Source: Agrypnia vestita (lineage: Eukaryota; Arthropoda; Insecta; Trichoptera; Phryganeidae). From it: DNA of 64,000 bases. A program made the translations under genes and the position numbers. This document shows positions 21,131 to 34,100 of this stretch, one piece after another; position 1 is the first letter of the stretch, and each line of letters opens with the position of its first letter. The stretch is from the NCBI GenBank assembly GCA_016648135.1, contig JADDOH010001963.1, positions 1-64,000 of the forward strand, given 5' to 3'. Below the pieces are notes generated by a model. That model did not search any database. It was given only the letters and a program-made list of their open reading frames with translations, and was not told the DNA's origin.

Positions 21131-22535
21131 CTCTTCTGCAATGTGAACAAAATTACACTAAATTTGTCACCATTTTATAATAAACCGTTATATTTTAATG
21201 TTTCTTAACTCACAAGCATCCGACTGAAAGAAGATTTACAAGCAGAACGAAGTACCTAACCGCATAGTATAAAATATTGAAATCGTCTATGAAAAAATAT
21301 AATTTTCGAAGTTATCTTCCTTTGGCGCAATGAGGATAAATTTGTTCACGCGTCTGAAAATAAAACACTTGTTTTTAAGCTCACAATTTAAAATTTTTTC
21401 GTAATTTTTTAATAATTTAAAAACGCCATCCAAAAAATTAAAAAGGTAGAACTTAAAAACAAGTGTTTTTATTTCCATGTGTGTGATTATGAAGTTCTAT
21501 AAATTTACCTCTAAAACAATTAAATTAGGAAAACTACTACTGCACTACTGGATACTGCACTAGCGCAGCATGCGCGTTGTAGCATTCAGCGTGTAGCGAG
21601 AAGCAACATGTAGCGGGAATGCGAGATCACGAAATGCGCGCGATTCCATTAAACTGTCAAAAATTGATTCACTTTAAATTAGTGGTCAAAATAATGCATT
21701 GTCGACAATCTTGAATCGAATACCAATCATAAAGATTCTTAATTTAAAAGCTGAAGAATGATTGGTTATTAAATTAAGCATAAGAACCGTTTATTGGATT
21801 ACGATTTTAGGTGTGTATTATGATTTCAAGTTATTGTCAATGTTTTGCATTCGATTTTATTCAACAATGATAGGCATTCGTTTTCAAAACACACAACAAT
21901 TTTATTCATTCGACATTCAATGCGATTGTCAAAGTTGTATTGTTTCGAAACTTTTGAATAGGCCGAAAATCGATCAAATATGAAAGTGGGTAGGCATTTG
22001 GATTTTTTTGAAAATTCATACTTTTTTTGATTCATCACATCATGTCTGCGGTGCTGCGGCGATAGATCTCTTATTTTAGCTATCACTAACCAATAGTTAC
22101 ATTTCTACCACTTCAAAAACAAATATTTATCAAATATCTACATTTAAGTGTTATCAATTATATTTTTCATCTCCCTAGACATCGTATTACTGTATTTATA
22201 TACATTTTTAACCAATATGTAAATATCAATTATCACAATCACGCCAAAGAAGTATTCGACTTCGACTGCGCTCACATGAATGTACGTTCCTCCATTTTTT
22301 TCTACATTTAACAAATACACATTATTATTTAGTTATTTCAACCGTTACAAAACCAATTACCGTAATTTGATGTTGCACAAAATACCTTTTAAAATAAAAT
22401 GGGAAAGTAAGTACAAGATAATAAAGGTAAAATACAGAGTAAATATAAAATAACAATAATGACAAAAGTAAGTATAAAAAAACGTGAATTAATTACAATT
22501 TATGAAATTATGAAGCAAATAAATATAAAAAAAGT
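21131..22535. other. AT-rich stretch without a gene
   Basis: Contains only short frames with no motifs. An inverted word ('aaaacacttgtttttaagc' near 21362 and its complement near 21453) indicates a small foldback repeat. Confidence 0.45.
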
Positions 22536-23073
22536 AACCCATAAAAACCAAGTTTTTATTATACTCCCTTTCTTTGTAAAATATAACAACAATTAAAGAC
22601 GAATTAAAACATATAACATAACACTAAACTTACAGTAATTTAATATATTTCTAAAATGTCAGATGTTTTGAGCTTTGATAAGACACTTCATGTTTTGAAG
22701 GTTTAATTCTAAAAACATTTGTCAGTCAATTTAGATTTTCGACATTTGTAGTGAAGTACCTATTATGTATACCGACGGAGTAATTCAAATTTAGAAAATA
22801 TTCCACGACGTTATCGGGCCGCTACGCTAGTAATCAAACTTTTCTAATGATTCAAATTTGAAAAAACCAAAAACATTTCTAAAAATCCGAAATTATGCTA
22901 TAATTATTTTAAAAATTTGACAAAAATATGATAGATTTTCATGATCGTCGCCACGAGTCTACTTGCCAAGTTTCAGCTCGATTGGATCACGGGAAAAGGG
23001 TTAAAAATCGATTCAAAGTTTTTTCACCCGGCAAGCCGGCAAGCAAGCAGATGCCATGAGTTAAAAGGAGTAA
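22536..23073 (+). repeat. ACTCCCTTT dispersed repeat, copy 2
   Basis: A full-length relative of 3873-4403 with high identity, beginning 'taacccataaaaaccaag' and ending 'atgagttaaaaggag'. Confidence 0.8.
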
Positions 23074-23329
23074 TAACATAATAATGACAAAACTTAGGAT
23101 AAAATAATGGAGACACAAATTATTAATTTCAGAGTAAATATACAATAACATAAAATAAGTTTCTTTAGGTATTGTATTCTTTGGAATATTTATGAGGGTT
23201 ACAAAAAGTACCAGCTCGATGTCATATATAATTATAAAATAGTTTTAAAAATATGATTTTTCGGGTTAAGTTGTGTCCCTTTCCGAACGGGAGTGGCACA
23301 ACTTAACCCGAAAGCTAAAAATATTTTCC

Positions 23330-23560
23330 CAGCCACCAGATGTCGCCACTACAAACAAGATGGCGGCGACCGACCGCTCCAGATCCTAGACCATAGATGG
23401 TAGCGAAGGAAAAACTACATTTCAAAATGAAGACTACAACACACACACGTTCACCAGTTTAAAGACTACAAAGTGTACACTACAATTGTAGTAAAAACTT
23501 GAAGTGAAGTAATTGTAGTACTACGAAATGAAGAGAAGTAAATGAAGTTGATATACCGGT
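23330..23560 (+). promoter_or_regulatory. promoter-proximal repeat upstream of LSM12, first half
   Basis: Contains CAGCCACCAGATGT, AAGATGGCGGC and GCGACCG as in the minus-strand copy at 20345-20165, then many 'gaagt' and 'actacaa.tgtagt' words. The second half continues at 27260 after about 3.7 kb of unrelated DNA. Confidence 0.5.
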
Positions 23561-23879
23561 AGTAGGGGGGGTAGGGTCTGAGGTGATATAAAATCATGGC
23601 GTGATAAACCGGCCGGGAGATCTCAGATCATCGTATGCCGGCGGTTACGCCCTCCCCTAGGTACAATCAAAACGTCAGGTGACTGACTGGGACACTGATA
23701 TCTCGAGGCGGGTGAAGGGATATAAAAATAATAAAATGGAGACAATTTTACAAGTTTCTATATTGAGGAAAGTAGCAAACGATCTACATAAAACGAGGCA
23801 AAGTGGTAGTCAGTTTACAATTTAAATTAATCTTAATCTAGAGAGGGAAACAAAATAGTAAATACCAAAAAAAAAACAA

Positions 23880-24540
23880 AGCACATACAGAGTCTGATCT
23901 TAAAGTTAAAATGGGTGGGGACGAGAACCCTTTTTGGTAGCACTAGGCGAGCGGGAGAAAAAAGTCTTTAAGCTGGGGTAAAACTGTTTGCGGAGAACGT
24001 GAAGGATGTCTTCTTCGTGCCGCTTCTTTCGGTCCTCCTCTGTGGATGCAGGTTTCTGGCGTCGTCGAGGTACTCGTGCGGTCGCCGGCAGAGCGTCGGT
24101 TCTCCGTCGCGGTGGTACACTGCGGCGTCGCGGCGGCACTGATACTTCGGCGTTTGCGGCGGTGCGTCACAGCACTCGGTAGCGAATGGCGGTTGTTACC
24201 GTTCGACTTTCGCTCCTCCAGGAGTTACTAGTGATCGGCGATGCTGTTTTTACGGGCACCGCTAGAATCTCTAGCTTCTCCACACTCTCGACTTCTCAAC
24301 TCAGCTGCCTTCTTGGCGGCTGGCTTCGCCTTATATTCTCTCCCCGGCGACCCAGGGTGTGGTCGCGGGGACTCGAGGGGAAGCCTCCAGTTGGTCTTTC
24401 GCCGATTGGCTCCTTTGATGTCCGCCTCCGTCGTTCATTCGTCTCTCTCGGTCCCTCCCAGGTCCCGATTGACGCTATTGGTTACTGAACCCAATGTTGC
24501 CTCCGTTCCGCCCCCTATCGTTCTCCCAGTTTGCGGCTAA
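23880..24540. other. GC-rich island with arginine-rich frames
   Basis: Markedly GC-richer than its surroundings. Overlapping frames on both strands are open for 60-100 codons. The minus-strand frame 24139-23906 (MPPRRRSVPPRRRTDALPAT...) is basic and low in complexity. I do not recognise a domain and do not call a gene. It could be the 5' end of an LTR element or a promoter island. Confidence 0.35.
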
Positions 24541-24943
24541 TCTCGATGCTTTTCTGGTATGTAGGCCTAAACACTTTGTTATTTCACGAACGCTTTGTTC
24601 ACTGTTCATATCCCTATCCCGTCACCAAAAAAACATTGCAAAATGAATTAAACTTAAGGAAAATATTACAGTACAAATTGGCAAAGGCGGAAAATTGAAA
24701 ACACAAATTCGCATCAACACTTATTACCCAAAAAATAAAACTGCTTACATATACATACTTAATCAAATCGACACGCCAGATAGACATACCTTTATCGACC
24801 AGTTATTTCTACCATTATTGACTAATTACATGGGATTGAACGTAGGGTTTCATTAGACCACAGTAAAATTCCTTGAGTATGCATCACAATATCAATCTTA
24901 TTATTAAGTGTCAGTTTGATTCTTACAGTAGGCCTCCCAATAT

Positions 24944-25055
24944 TTAACGTTATTTATACATTACATCATTACAGGTCAATCCTTATCATTAACATTGATT
25001 TAACGTTATTTATACATTACATCATTACAGGTCAATCCTTATCATTTACATTGAT
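24944..25055. repeat. two tandem 56-bp units
   Basis: The unit starting TTAACGTTATTTATACATTA is present twice in tandem (24944 and 25000) with one difference near the end of the unit. Confidence 0.9.
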
Positions 25056-27255
25056 TATCTTCGATACCTCCACAAAATCATTATTATTTCTTTTTTTTTT
25101 TATATGATAAACCGGACGGTATTTAAAATTTACCACTCCGCATATTCTCTTCCTTTCTTTTTCTTTTTAATTTTTTTTTTTTAACAATGACAAAATGTAC
25201 TTGATACTTAGTTTTATTTTTAATTTTAGCTTAAATAAAACAAGCTATCGTACTTCTTAGTTGGACCAAACATAATTGTCAATATGTGACATAGAGATAC
25301 AAAACAAAGGGCTAAAATTATACAGACATCGTGGCATTTCTTAGTGAATCAATTAACATAAAAACTTATTTACATGGGATACATGCTTCAAGCGGGTCCC
25401 CTAATGTTAATGTTCTGTATACATCTTTGTAATTTCTTTTGGGATTACAAAGTACATGAATTTGCATCAACGCCACTTGCCCAAAAGGAATGCTTACATA
25501 TACTAACATAATCAAATTCGATAAACATTTTTTTTCAAGAAATTATGTTAAACCTTATTACTAGAAGAAAAATTAAGAAAACTTGGCGTAAATTAATTAA
25601 TGTAACATTATTTACACCTCAATAATGAAAATTCTTACTTCAATATGTAAGCTGGATTGAATGCAAAACATTTTTTTTAGGACTTTCATTATACTAATCA
25701 TTATCTTATCAAATTAGCTTTCTTCCACCCCTGGTATAAGAATATAAGAAAAGAATAAAAATAGAGAACACTAAAAAAATTATATAAGCCACATTTCACC
25801 ATTTCATTATAACAATTGAAAATTTTCCAAACAAGAATTATTTTGAAACACTACCAATAACGGAAGTCCCTACTACTGGGAGCTTGAATAACTAATGACA
25901 AATTAACATTATTCTTAAAAATAATTAAAACTCACAAATTAACATTATTCAACTAGGTGTATGTAATACATGAAAACATAAGACATGAAAGCCTCGATCT
26001 AAAGTAATATTAATGTTTATTCCAACACGGCATTTACTTATTTGCAATTAATTAAACTATTTTGTTTCAACCCCGTGTGCTAAAATTCATTCTGCAGACA
26101 GATTTCAAAAGACTAAAAAGTCGGAATCTTATATCTCGTCAACCGTGTTACATCTTTTCACGAGATAATATTCTATTACGTTATATATTATATATTACAT
26201 CAATATCAAACATCGTCGGCAATAATACAATCAAGTTTTTTTCCTTTTATTACGATCAATACATTTTTTATTATTTGCTACAAGTTAGATTAATTCGGGA
26301 TGATCTCGTTATTATTTCAAATTGCAATGTCCCGTTCATTTCGGTACTTAACAATAGAATACAGAATAAATGAGAAAACTACATATAAAACGAGTAACAT
26401 CCACCTGCAGAGGTGGCCTGGGTTATCTAAACTATCATTACCTTACTTAAATTAAACATATCAGTTGCTCATTAATTAGGTACATATTACATTGATATTA
26501 TGATTCACCACTTTGCCTCAATTTCTAATTCGGCCTCTACCTTCTTAATTGATTGACCCCTGTTATCTTTATTGATAATGACCGCCTGGTCGTGCGTTGC
26601 GGGATCCTCGCGCCCTTATAATAATAATATAATTTATACGATCCTACATCTCGCGGAGGTATGACAGCGCTTTCTAAAACATCTCTATTGTCTGTCGAGG
26701 ACAATAGTAAGTTTACTGCGACGAATTTCGGAATTATTATCTTGTTTTTCTAAAAAATGTCTTTCCCAAAACAATGGCGACTTCTCTAAGAAAACGCAGC
26801 TTTCTAAACCGTTGTCCCATGTGTTCGCATTTGGCCAAGATGTTCTTTCTATTGTTTAATCGGGGTTAGAGATATACGTCCCGCTGCAAGAAAAGGTTTA
26901 CCGTTTTTTTACCCTTTCGAGATGTTACCTAAGAACAAAAGGTTGCGAACGTATTGTCCATCCTAACAAAAGGCCGTGCACTCTTAATGTCTTCGGCGAT
27001 GCCCAACGCCCTCGGCAACCCTAACTTTCTAATTTCATTGTTTCGTATTATTTTTATGGTGGGCTATCCTAAGGGCGATCGTCCGTCGCAATGTTATTTT
27101 TTTTAAACAATAGGTCACATATTTCGTCCTCGAACAAAAGATCGAACATGCCGGGGCTGTTCTGGCTGTGACCACATGGCGCGTGATTTTCAAAGCATGG
27201 GCGCTCTGATCTCGGTATTGCCCTAGGACAAAATTTATAACCTGGTTCGCGTCAT
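25056..27255. other. AT-rich sequence without a gene
   Basis: No exon, RNA gene or repeat family seen elsewhere in the window was recognised. Short frames only. Confidence 0.4.
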
Positions 27256-27259
27256 ATTC

Positions 27260-27750
27260 CGGTACATCAAAGTGAAGTAATGAAGTAATTGTAATATTAA
27301 TGAAGTGAAGTAATGAAATGTAGTAATTGTACTACAAAATTGTAGTACTAATGAAGTAAATATTTTTTTCCCAAATAAGCTAAAAAAAAAGGTCAACGAG
27401 AAAAATATTGAAGATAAATGACGATATTTTCTCCAAAGTAACAGTTAGCGACCTAAAAAAAACAAGGTCGCCAGCCAGATTTCTTCATTCGATTCCAAAA
27501 AATTTTCAAACCCTGGGAAGGGGGGTGTGGTACAGTTTCCAGAGATTTATTCATATATCTACATCAACTTCCCAAAAATTTCACGTAAAAAATGCACTAT
27601 TTGAAGTATGTTTCTCATACTTTCGATAACTTTGAAGTGTGAAGTGTATTATTTGAAGTTTATACTTTCAACAACACTACACTTCAAAACGTGCGAAGTG
27701 TGCACTTCAACGTAATGTAGTACTACATTGTAGTGGTGAGTACAGAGCGG
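27260..27750 (+). promoter_or_regulatory. promoter-proximal repeat upstream of LSM12, second half
   Basis: Rich in 'tgaagtaatgaagtaa' and 'gtagtactac' words. The part 27690-27745 (GAAGTGTGCACTTCAA, GTAATGTAGTACTACATTG, GTAGTGGTGAGTACAG) matches the minus-strand sequence just upstream of the third exon A. Confidence 0.5.
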
Positions 27751-27780
27751 ACCCATCACTAACAGACGGGGAGATTACAA

Positions 27781-27836
27781 ATGGCGGATCCGAGCGGGCC
27801 GCACGCTGGCCTTATGTAATGCGTCAACGGCCGTAG
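27781..27836 (+). promoter_or_regulatory. two short upstream reading frames before LSM12
   Basis: ATGGCG at 27781 in good context opens a 12-codon frame ending TAA at 27817-27819. Its last A is also the first base of another ATG (27819) that stops after five codons at 27836. Neither is in frame with the LSM12 ATG at 27860. They matter only if transcription starts upstream of 27781, which is not known. Confidence 0.4.
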
Positions 27837-27859
27837 ACCCAGTCGGCTCCGAGTGCAAG

Positions 27860-28162
27860 ATGTCGGTGGTCGCGGACTGCTTCACCATCGGCAGCGTGGT
27901 GGCGTGCAAGACGTGCTACAACCAGGACATCGAGGGCGAGGTGCTGGCCTTCGACCCGCAGACGAAGATGCTAATCCTCAAGTGCCCCTCCAGCTGCGGC
28001 AAGGCCGAGCTGAACGACGTGAACATCGTGAACCTGGCGCTCGTCAGCGACGTGCAGATCAAGAAGGAAGTGGCCGCCGCGCAGCCCGACGCGCCCCACG
28101 GCCTCAACCTGCAGTTGCTGGACCGGCGCGTGCGCAACCAGATCGAGGAGAAGAAGCGCCTG
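27860..28162 (+). CDS. LSM12: LSM12 exon 1
   Basis: ATG then SVVADCFTIGSVVACKTC..., with the Sm-like fold. Two in-frame donors are possible: CTG|GTGCGT at 28162/28163 (product closest to human length) and AGC|GTGAAC at 28183/28184, which adds VRASSVS. Reading on through either gives a stop at 28223-28225. Strongly GC-rich compared with flanks. Confidence 0.85.
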
Positions 28163-31100
28163 GTGCGTGCGAGCTCCGTCAGCGTGAACCCCGAGCGCGG
28201 CTTTTGCGTGATATATATAGTGTGATATTTGGGAATAATCCGAGAATATGGTCCCGTTGTTCATACAACGAAAATAAGTATTTCCCTATATGATATAATG
28301 TCATGTTAATTTAACCTAACTAAAATAATCGTAATCTAAATTAAACAAACCAAACCTAATAACCTAACCTAACCGTGATATTCTTGCAGACACCTTATCT
28401 TCGTTCAAAAACTCACTCATACGCAACATCCATTTTCTAAACGATGACATGAACCTATAGATCCATTAAATCAATCATTCATTAAATACTAATCGCACTA
28501 CACTCAAACACAAAATATATAATGTACATAAATGTACATGTAAAATATAATTAATTGCAAAAATACATGTTACTAGAGCGTGCCGAAGACATTTGTAATT
28601 GGTATAATGGGCATTGTCTTCACTATAATGTTTGTTATCAGAGTATCATGTGCCTATTATCCTGTTAGTGTCTCTAATAAATAAATAAAATAAAAAACCC
28701 AATAACCTAACCTAACCTCATATATTGCCTACGAAATGTCAAAATATGCAGTGCATTTTTCGAAACTTTAAAGTGTAATATCTTATTTAATACTTACTAT
28801 TTAAACGTAAATTATCTTTCATTTTGTTATTAGCACGTTCAATAATATAGTGGAATACTCATTTTCGTTGTATATGCAATGGGACCATGATATTGGATTA
28901 GCCGATATTTGTAATAGGAATGTTTTATTTCTAAATATACGCTTACGAAAAAGTCACGCTTCGGTGTTCAAGTGATGGTTAAACCCATTGACGTATCATA
29001 AATAGACACCGTATTTATTTATTTTATTTTAGGAATCTCAACAGTGCAATTTATTATAATGGCATAACGTATTGGATAGTTGGTAGACCAATTCAAGTCA
29101 AGCAATAAAGAAAACGTATATTAAGTAGAGGGATAGGAGTGGGAGTTAGAGGGGGAAGTGGAGTGAGGTGTATGGGATCGTGGCCAGGTGGAGTGTGTGA
29201 GACGTATATGTATGGGGGTATGTGCAAAGAGTGATGAGAGTTTGGCTGTGGTGTGTGTATGATGATGGTCGGTCTCAGTTAATCCGGTGAAGATATAGAA
29301 ACTAGTAATATAATATAAGCGGTTTAAATACGATTTTTAAGAGCTGAGATGTTGGTATTAAATATATCAATGTCATTGAAGTGGTCATTGCATGCTTTGC
29401 ATGTTCGCTGGATGAATGAGTTCTGTGCATAAGAGGCGAGTGAATGAGTGCTTACGGCTACATGGAAGAGCACGGACTGTCGGGCTCGCCTTGATGGAGC
29501 GTGGAGAGAAACCAGCTCCAATTGGCTGGGACAGTCAATATGTCCCTGAAGTAACTTGAAAAGTAGTATTTGGTCAGCTCGTGCTCTTCTATGTCCCAGG
29601 GTTCTCCTGTTTACTCATGATTATTCCCATACTATCCTGATTTCGAATGTAGCAAATGCAGAAAAATCTGGTAATTTGAAGTCACGGTGACTAAAATAAC
29701 AACACACATTATTATATCATTGGTTAAACCGTTTTTTAAGCGGTTATTTTCGATACAGTTACTTGGGATTTGTATCTGATTGTATCGATGATTGATAGCT
29801 GATATATTATTGTTTAGTTCCAATGGTTTCCCGTCGAACTGCAAAAAATCATTTGCAATCATCGACGCAGTCGGATGCAAATCTCAAATAACGGTCAGTG
29901 TGCCACCGGTAAAATACCATCACTAAGACGGACAAGTCTGGCGAAGAGGGAATGTTATCAAATCAAAATGTCAAAATAATCTAACACCAACACGGCCTCT
30001 AAAGCACTTATTTGAATCTGATTGTGTTTGTGATTGGTAAATAATTTTTTGTGATTCGACAGGCAACGGTTTTGTCTGTATATATTATAAACGAGTTTGT
30101 GTATTTGGGGAGTATGTTTAGTAGAAACGGCGAGGCTGAGATTGATATCGAAAGGAGAGTAACCGCGGGAATCAAAGTTAACGGAATTAAAGTAGACTGA
30201 ATGCGGTCACGACTCTTGTGTGGAAAATCTTTGGTCGACGGAGTGAGGAATGAATAAATTAGAAGTGAATGTAATGCTGGCTGTCGTGTGGTAGATAGAA
30301 TAAAGAAAGGAGTGCTGAGATGGTTTGGTCACGTGGAACGTATGAGCGAGGAAAGGATGGTTAAGAAAATATATGAGGCGAGTGTTGAAGGCAACAGGAC
30401 TAGAGGGCGTCCGCGAATGACCTAGCACGATCAGGTACTGCAAGTAGTTGAGGATGGCCCTGTTGCTGTAGAACGTTTATGAGAAGATGTATGAATGTGG
30501 CCGAAGCAAAAGTGGTGTGCCAGGATAGAAAAGTGTGGCGTTCAATCCTCTCTGCCTACCCCTGCGGAGAAACGGCGTGATAGTTAGAAATATATATTTG
30601 TCTCAGCCATATCGGTGTCACTTCGAGTCTTATGCGCATGTCCTTTCTTTCAGACAGATCTGTTGTAAGAACTACATTTTTCTAAATTTTAATTTATTTT
30701 TTATTTCATTGATAAATAGCTACATTTGATTTTTTGTGGTGTGATGGTTAGTTAGTTATTATAAATAAAAAGTACACGAGCGCTCATTTCAATTTATTGT
30801 TGGAGGAATGTTAGCGATAGAATTGTTAATTACAAAGAAGATTGGAAATTGTGAAGTAGCTAATGGTTCAGGTGGAATGCAGAATAGGGCGTTGGGAGCT
30901 GTATGAAATATTAAAGAAAAATCCGGTATAATTGAATGTCCTGATTCCAAAAATGTCCATAAAATAATGTCACACCCTAATGAGTAATTCCAATTTAAAA
31001 ATCGTTCGTAAGTTTGACAAATCAGCCTTTTCGGTGAATGGTGATAGCTAGTAAAATGACAGTTTAGTTCATCACTGCAAGACACGCTAACACAAACGAA

Positions 31101-34100
31101 CACGCGGATGGTAAATATAACATGTGGTGTTCTCCAGGTGTCGGCCATGTCCTGCGACGACCCCGAGGGCCAGAGGCTGTTCCTGGCCATCGCTAAGACC
31201 ATCAAGGACGTCAGCTGGGTGGACCGGAACATCCGCGTCTTCAGCCAGCTCACCATCACCCCGCCTTACCGGGTAGGTCTTGCAGATTCAACCGAGTGAT
31301 GACAATCACACTAAATTTAGCACTCCATCTTTTGAAGTACGCGAGCAAAGACAGCTATGCCAAAAAAATAACAAATGTTTTGAATGCAGTCGCCTGGTAA
31401 TAAATGAAAAATAAAATAATACAAACGCGAAGGACTTTTTCAACTAGACTCACGGAAAATATGCGCTGTTACAGAAATATAAATTTAGATTCATAATTTG
31501 CAGCTCGTTTATTAAATGAAAACCATGTCCCGCTCGGTAATCACATGCCAACACCTTTACATACAGAAACCAAAGGTTTTAGATTGAGTTAAAAGTTATA
31601 AAAACTCTTCCTCATGTTCTCATCCATTCATCCAATTTTTTTTTGAAGACACTTTGTGATGGAATTTGTTTTGTCTTTGTTTTTTGTCTTTTGTTCGAGT
31701 CCAGGAGGTTGAAAAGTTTCGGTGTTGTCACTTAATTAATTTGCATTTACAGCTTTTGCGATTTTATATGAGACCTTTAGAAAGTTTTTGCTAATCTATG
31801 ATGTTCATAGTTCTACTTATCTACATAGTTCTTAAAAAATACCTCTTTATTTGAGGTGGAATTGATATTACTCATAACGCAAACCAGTCAATGCGACCTG
31901 GATTTTGTCTGAAATATAAGTTTTTGATGAATATTACGTAACATTATTATAACTGTTGGTAGAAATCAGTTTGATTCATTTCAGACAAAATTTTCGTGAC
32001 AATAACACAAATATTGACATTTGATAGATGTCTTCAAGTTTCTCTATTTTTTAGGATTGCTGTAACCAAAAAGCCATATATGTACTGATACATATGCTCA
32101 TTACTGCATTACGCATGTGTGTACGCACATTGCTATCAAGGAGCATGCTCATTATTAGCACGCTCAAAAATCAACCGCCGGTTGATTTATTGCTCCTCAG
32201 TCCGCGACAGATAAAACAAATATGGCGCGTTGGGGAGATGACAAAACATTACTTTTCGTGACTCGTTATAGGACTCCTGAATGTCTGTGGAATACTCGGT
32301 CACCGCTGTGTAAAAATAATACAACAAGAAATAATGTTTAAGAAACTTTATTTAAAGAGACGTGAATGATTCAAATCTTACAATAATAATTATAAAAACT
32401 AAAATCAAAAAAATGCAGATGAAAACTCGGGAACTGTTTTAATTTATTGGTTCACTTGAATTTCAGTTTGAAAAGATTCCATTTTGAACAAGTGCGTCTC
32501 TGTTCTGTGACAAGAGTATGCCAGTACAGGTAACCCCCGTTCATCGCGGGGGATACGTTCTGGACACGGTCGCGATAAGCGAAATTTCGCAATCAACGGG
32601 GGATTTTGAAAAAAAACATTGTAATATTCGAAAAACACTTTTTTAATAAAAATAAACAATATTAATAACGCAAAATGGTTTATGTTAAATAATTAATAAT
32701 TCATTCATTTTGTTCCGCGTTGCAAAAAGGAATCTAGATTCCCTTGTTTGGCCTCTCTAAGTTTACTGTACAAAGTTTGCCTAAAAGTGTCAAGTAATGC
32801 ATTACAGCCACATTTCATAGCACTCATTCGCTCGTCATCTTCATCGTTTTCTTCTAACAACTCCATGCATTGATTGTGAAGAGAAGGGCCTTTTCATTGC
32901 TTTTAACACATAACTTTCGCACGGGAACAGATTTGGAGACGTCATTTTCCAGGGATGTATGACATTCCTGCGTGATGCGTTTCCGACTAGAAGAAGCGTT
33001 AAGCGATCCTTGGCCCCTTTAAATCCAGAAGCAGTCTTCTCTGTGGAAAAAAATGTACGTGTTGGCTTTTCTTCCAATAGAGTCCCGTCTCATCCACATT
33101 AAAAATTAAGTTTGGTAGATAATTTCCCCTTTCCATAATAACTTCACGGAACTCCATTGGATATTTTTCAGCTGATTCGCCAATCATTTTAAGACTATGC
33201 GAGTTTGATCGTTTTCTAAACCGTTGAACCAACCTTTGCTTGCTTTAAAAACTTCTTCTCTTCCATGTTGAGATTTTAAATGACCCCAAAAACTAAGTGA
33301 TTTATTCATTATGATTTGAGTACTAACAGGCGTGTGGTTTTGATTTAGGTCCTCCATCCATTTGCTTAATAAATTTTCCATTTCCGTTATCAAAAAACTT
33401 ATGGTTCGTGAGACTTTCGTCGCTGTAATTGAAGTAACACTCTCACCAGCCTTTTTAATTCTGTCTTTTTGTTGCATAGTTGATCGCACTGTAGATTCGG
33501 CCAATTTGAAATCCCTTCCCACAATTGTAAATTTTCCACCATTTTCTATCATTTCGATTATTTTTAGATTCTTTTCTAAAGTCACTACATTGCGAGTTTT
33601 CTTAACTGATTCTTCACATTGTCTTTTCGACATTTTAAAAATTACGAAGCGATAAGAATATGTCGTTAATTTGATAAGAATGCATTTGAAAATGCAGCTA
33701 AGCTTACACTGAAGGATAAACACAAATGCGCTGACTCAACCCTACTAGGGACCAGGTACCGGCGTTCTTTTATCTCACTCACGATTGTAATTTTACATAT
33801 GCAATGTTTGTGCATGTGCAGCATGAGAGTGAGCGAGAAATAAGATAGCACACATGTGTCACCATTCATTTTGACAATTCTTGGTACATGTCAAGACCAG
33901 ACAAGTGCCCAGACAAAAAAGATCGCGATATAACGAATCCGCACTCGCCGGGGTCGCGATGAACGGGGGTTTACTGTAATAAGCAATTGTTTGATTTTTA
34001 GCTATGAGCATGCTTAAAATAAGCATACTAATAATGAGCAGTACAGTTGTTAGAGCATGCTACAATATAAGCAAGCTCAAAAATAAGCATGTGTATCAGT

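Larger units (their letters stand above)
23565..27255. mobile_element. candidate insertion splitting the LSM12 upstream repeat
   Basis: This block interrupts the 'gaagtaa/actacaa' repeat. It has a GC-rich left part (23565-24540), then about 2 kb of AT-rich DNA, then mixed sequence. Both ends include CCGGTA (near 23557 and 27260). No long terminal repeats or transposase were recognised, so the element type is unknown and the limits are approximate. Confidence 0.35.

Noticed and set aside
20779..21150. Minus-strand frame of 123 codons
   Set aside because: It spans a dispersed repeat of short 'ctagaa..ttc' words and has no protein motif.
24186..24540. Overlapping plus-strand frames in the GC-rich island
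   Set aside because: GC-rich DNA gives chance open frames in several phases. No domain, no splice signals and no clear start context were found.
27853..28293. Plus-strand frame of 146 codons overlapping LSM12 exon 1
   Set aside because: It is a shifted frame of the same exon. The LSM12 frame has the Sm-like motifs and joins exons 2 and 3.
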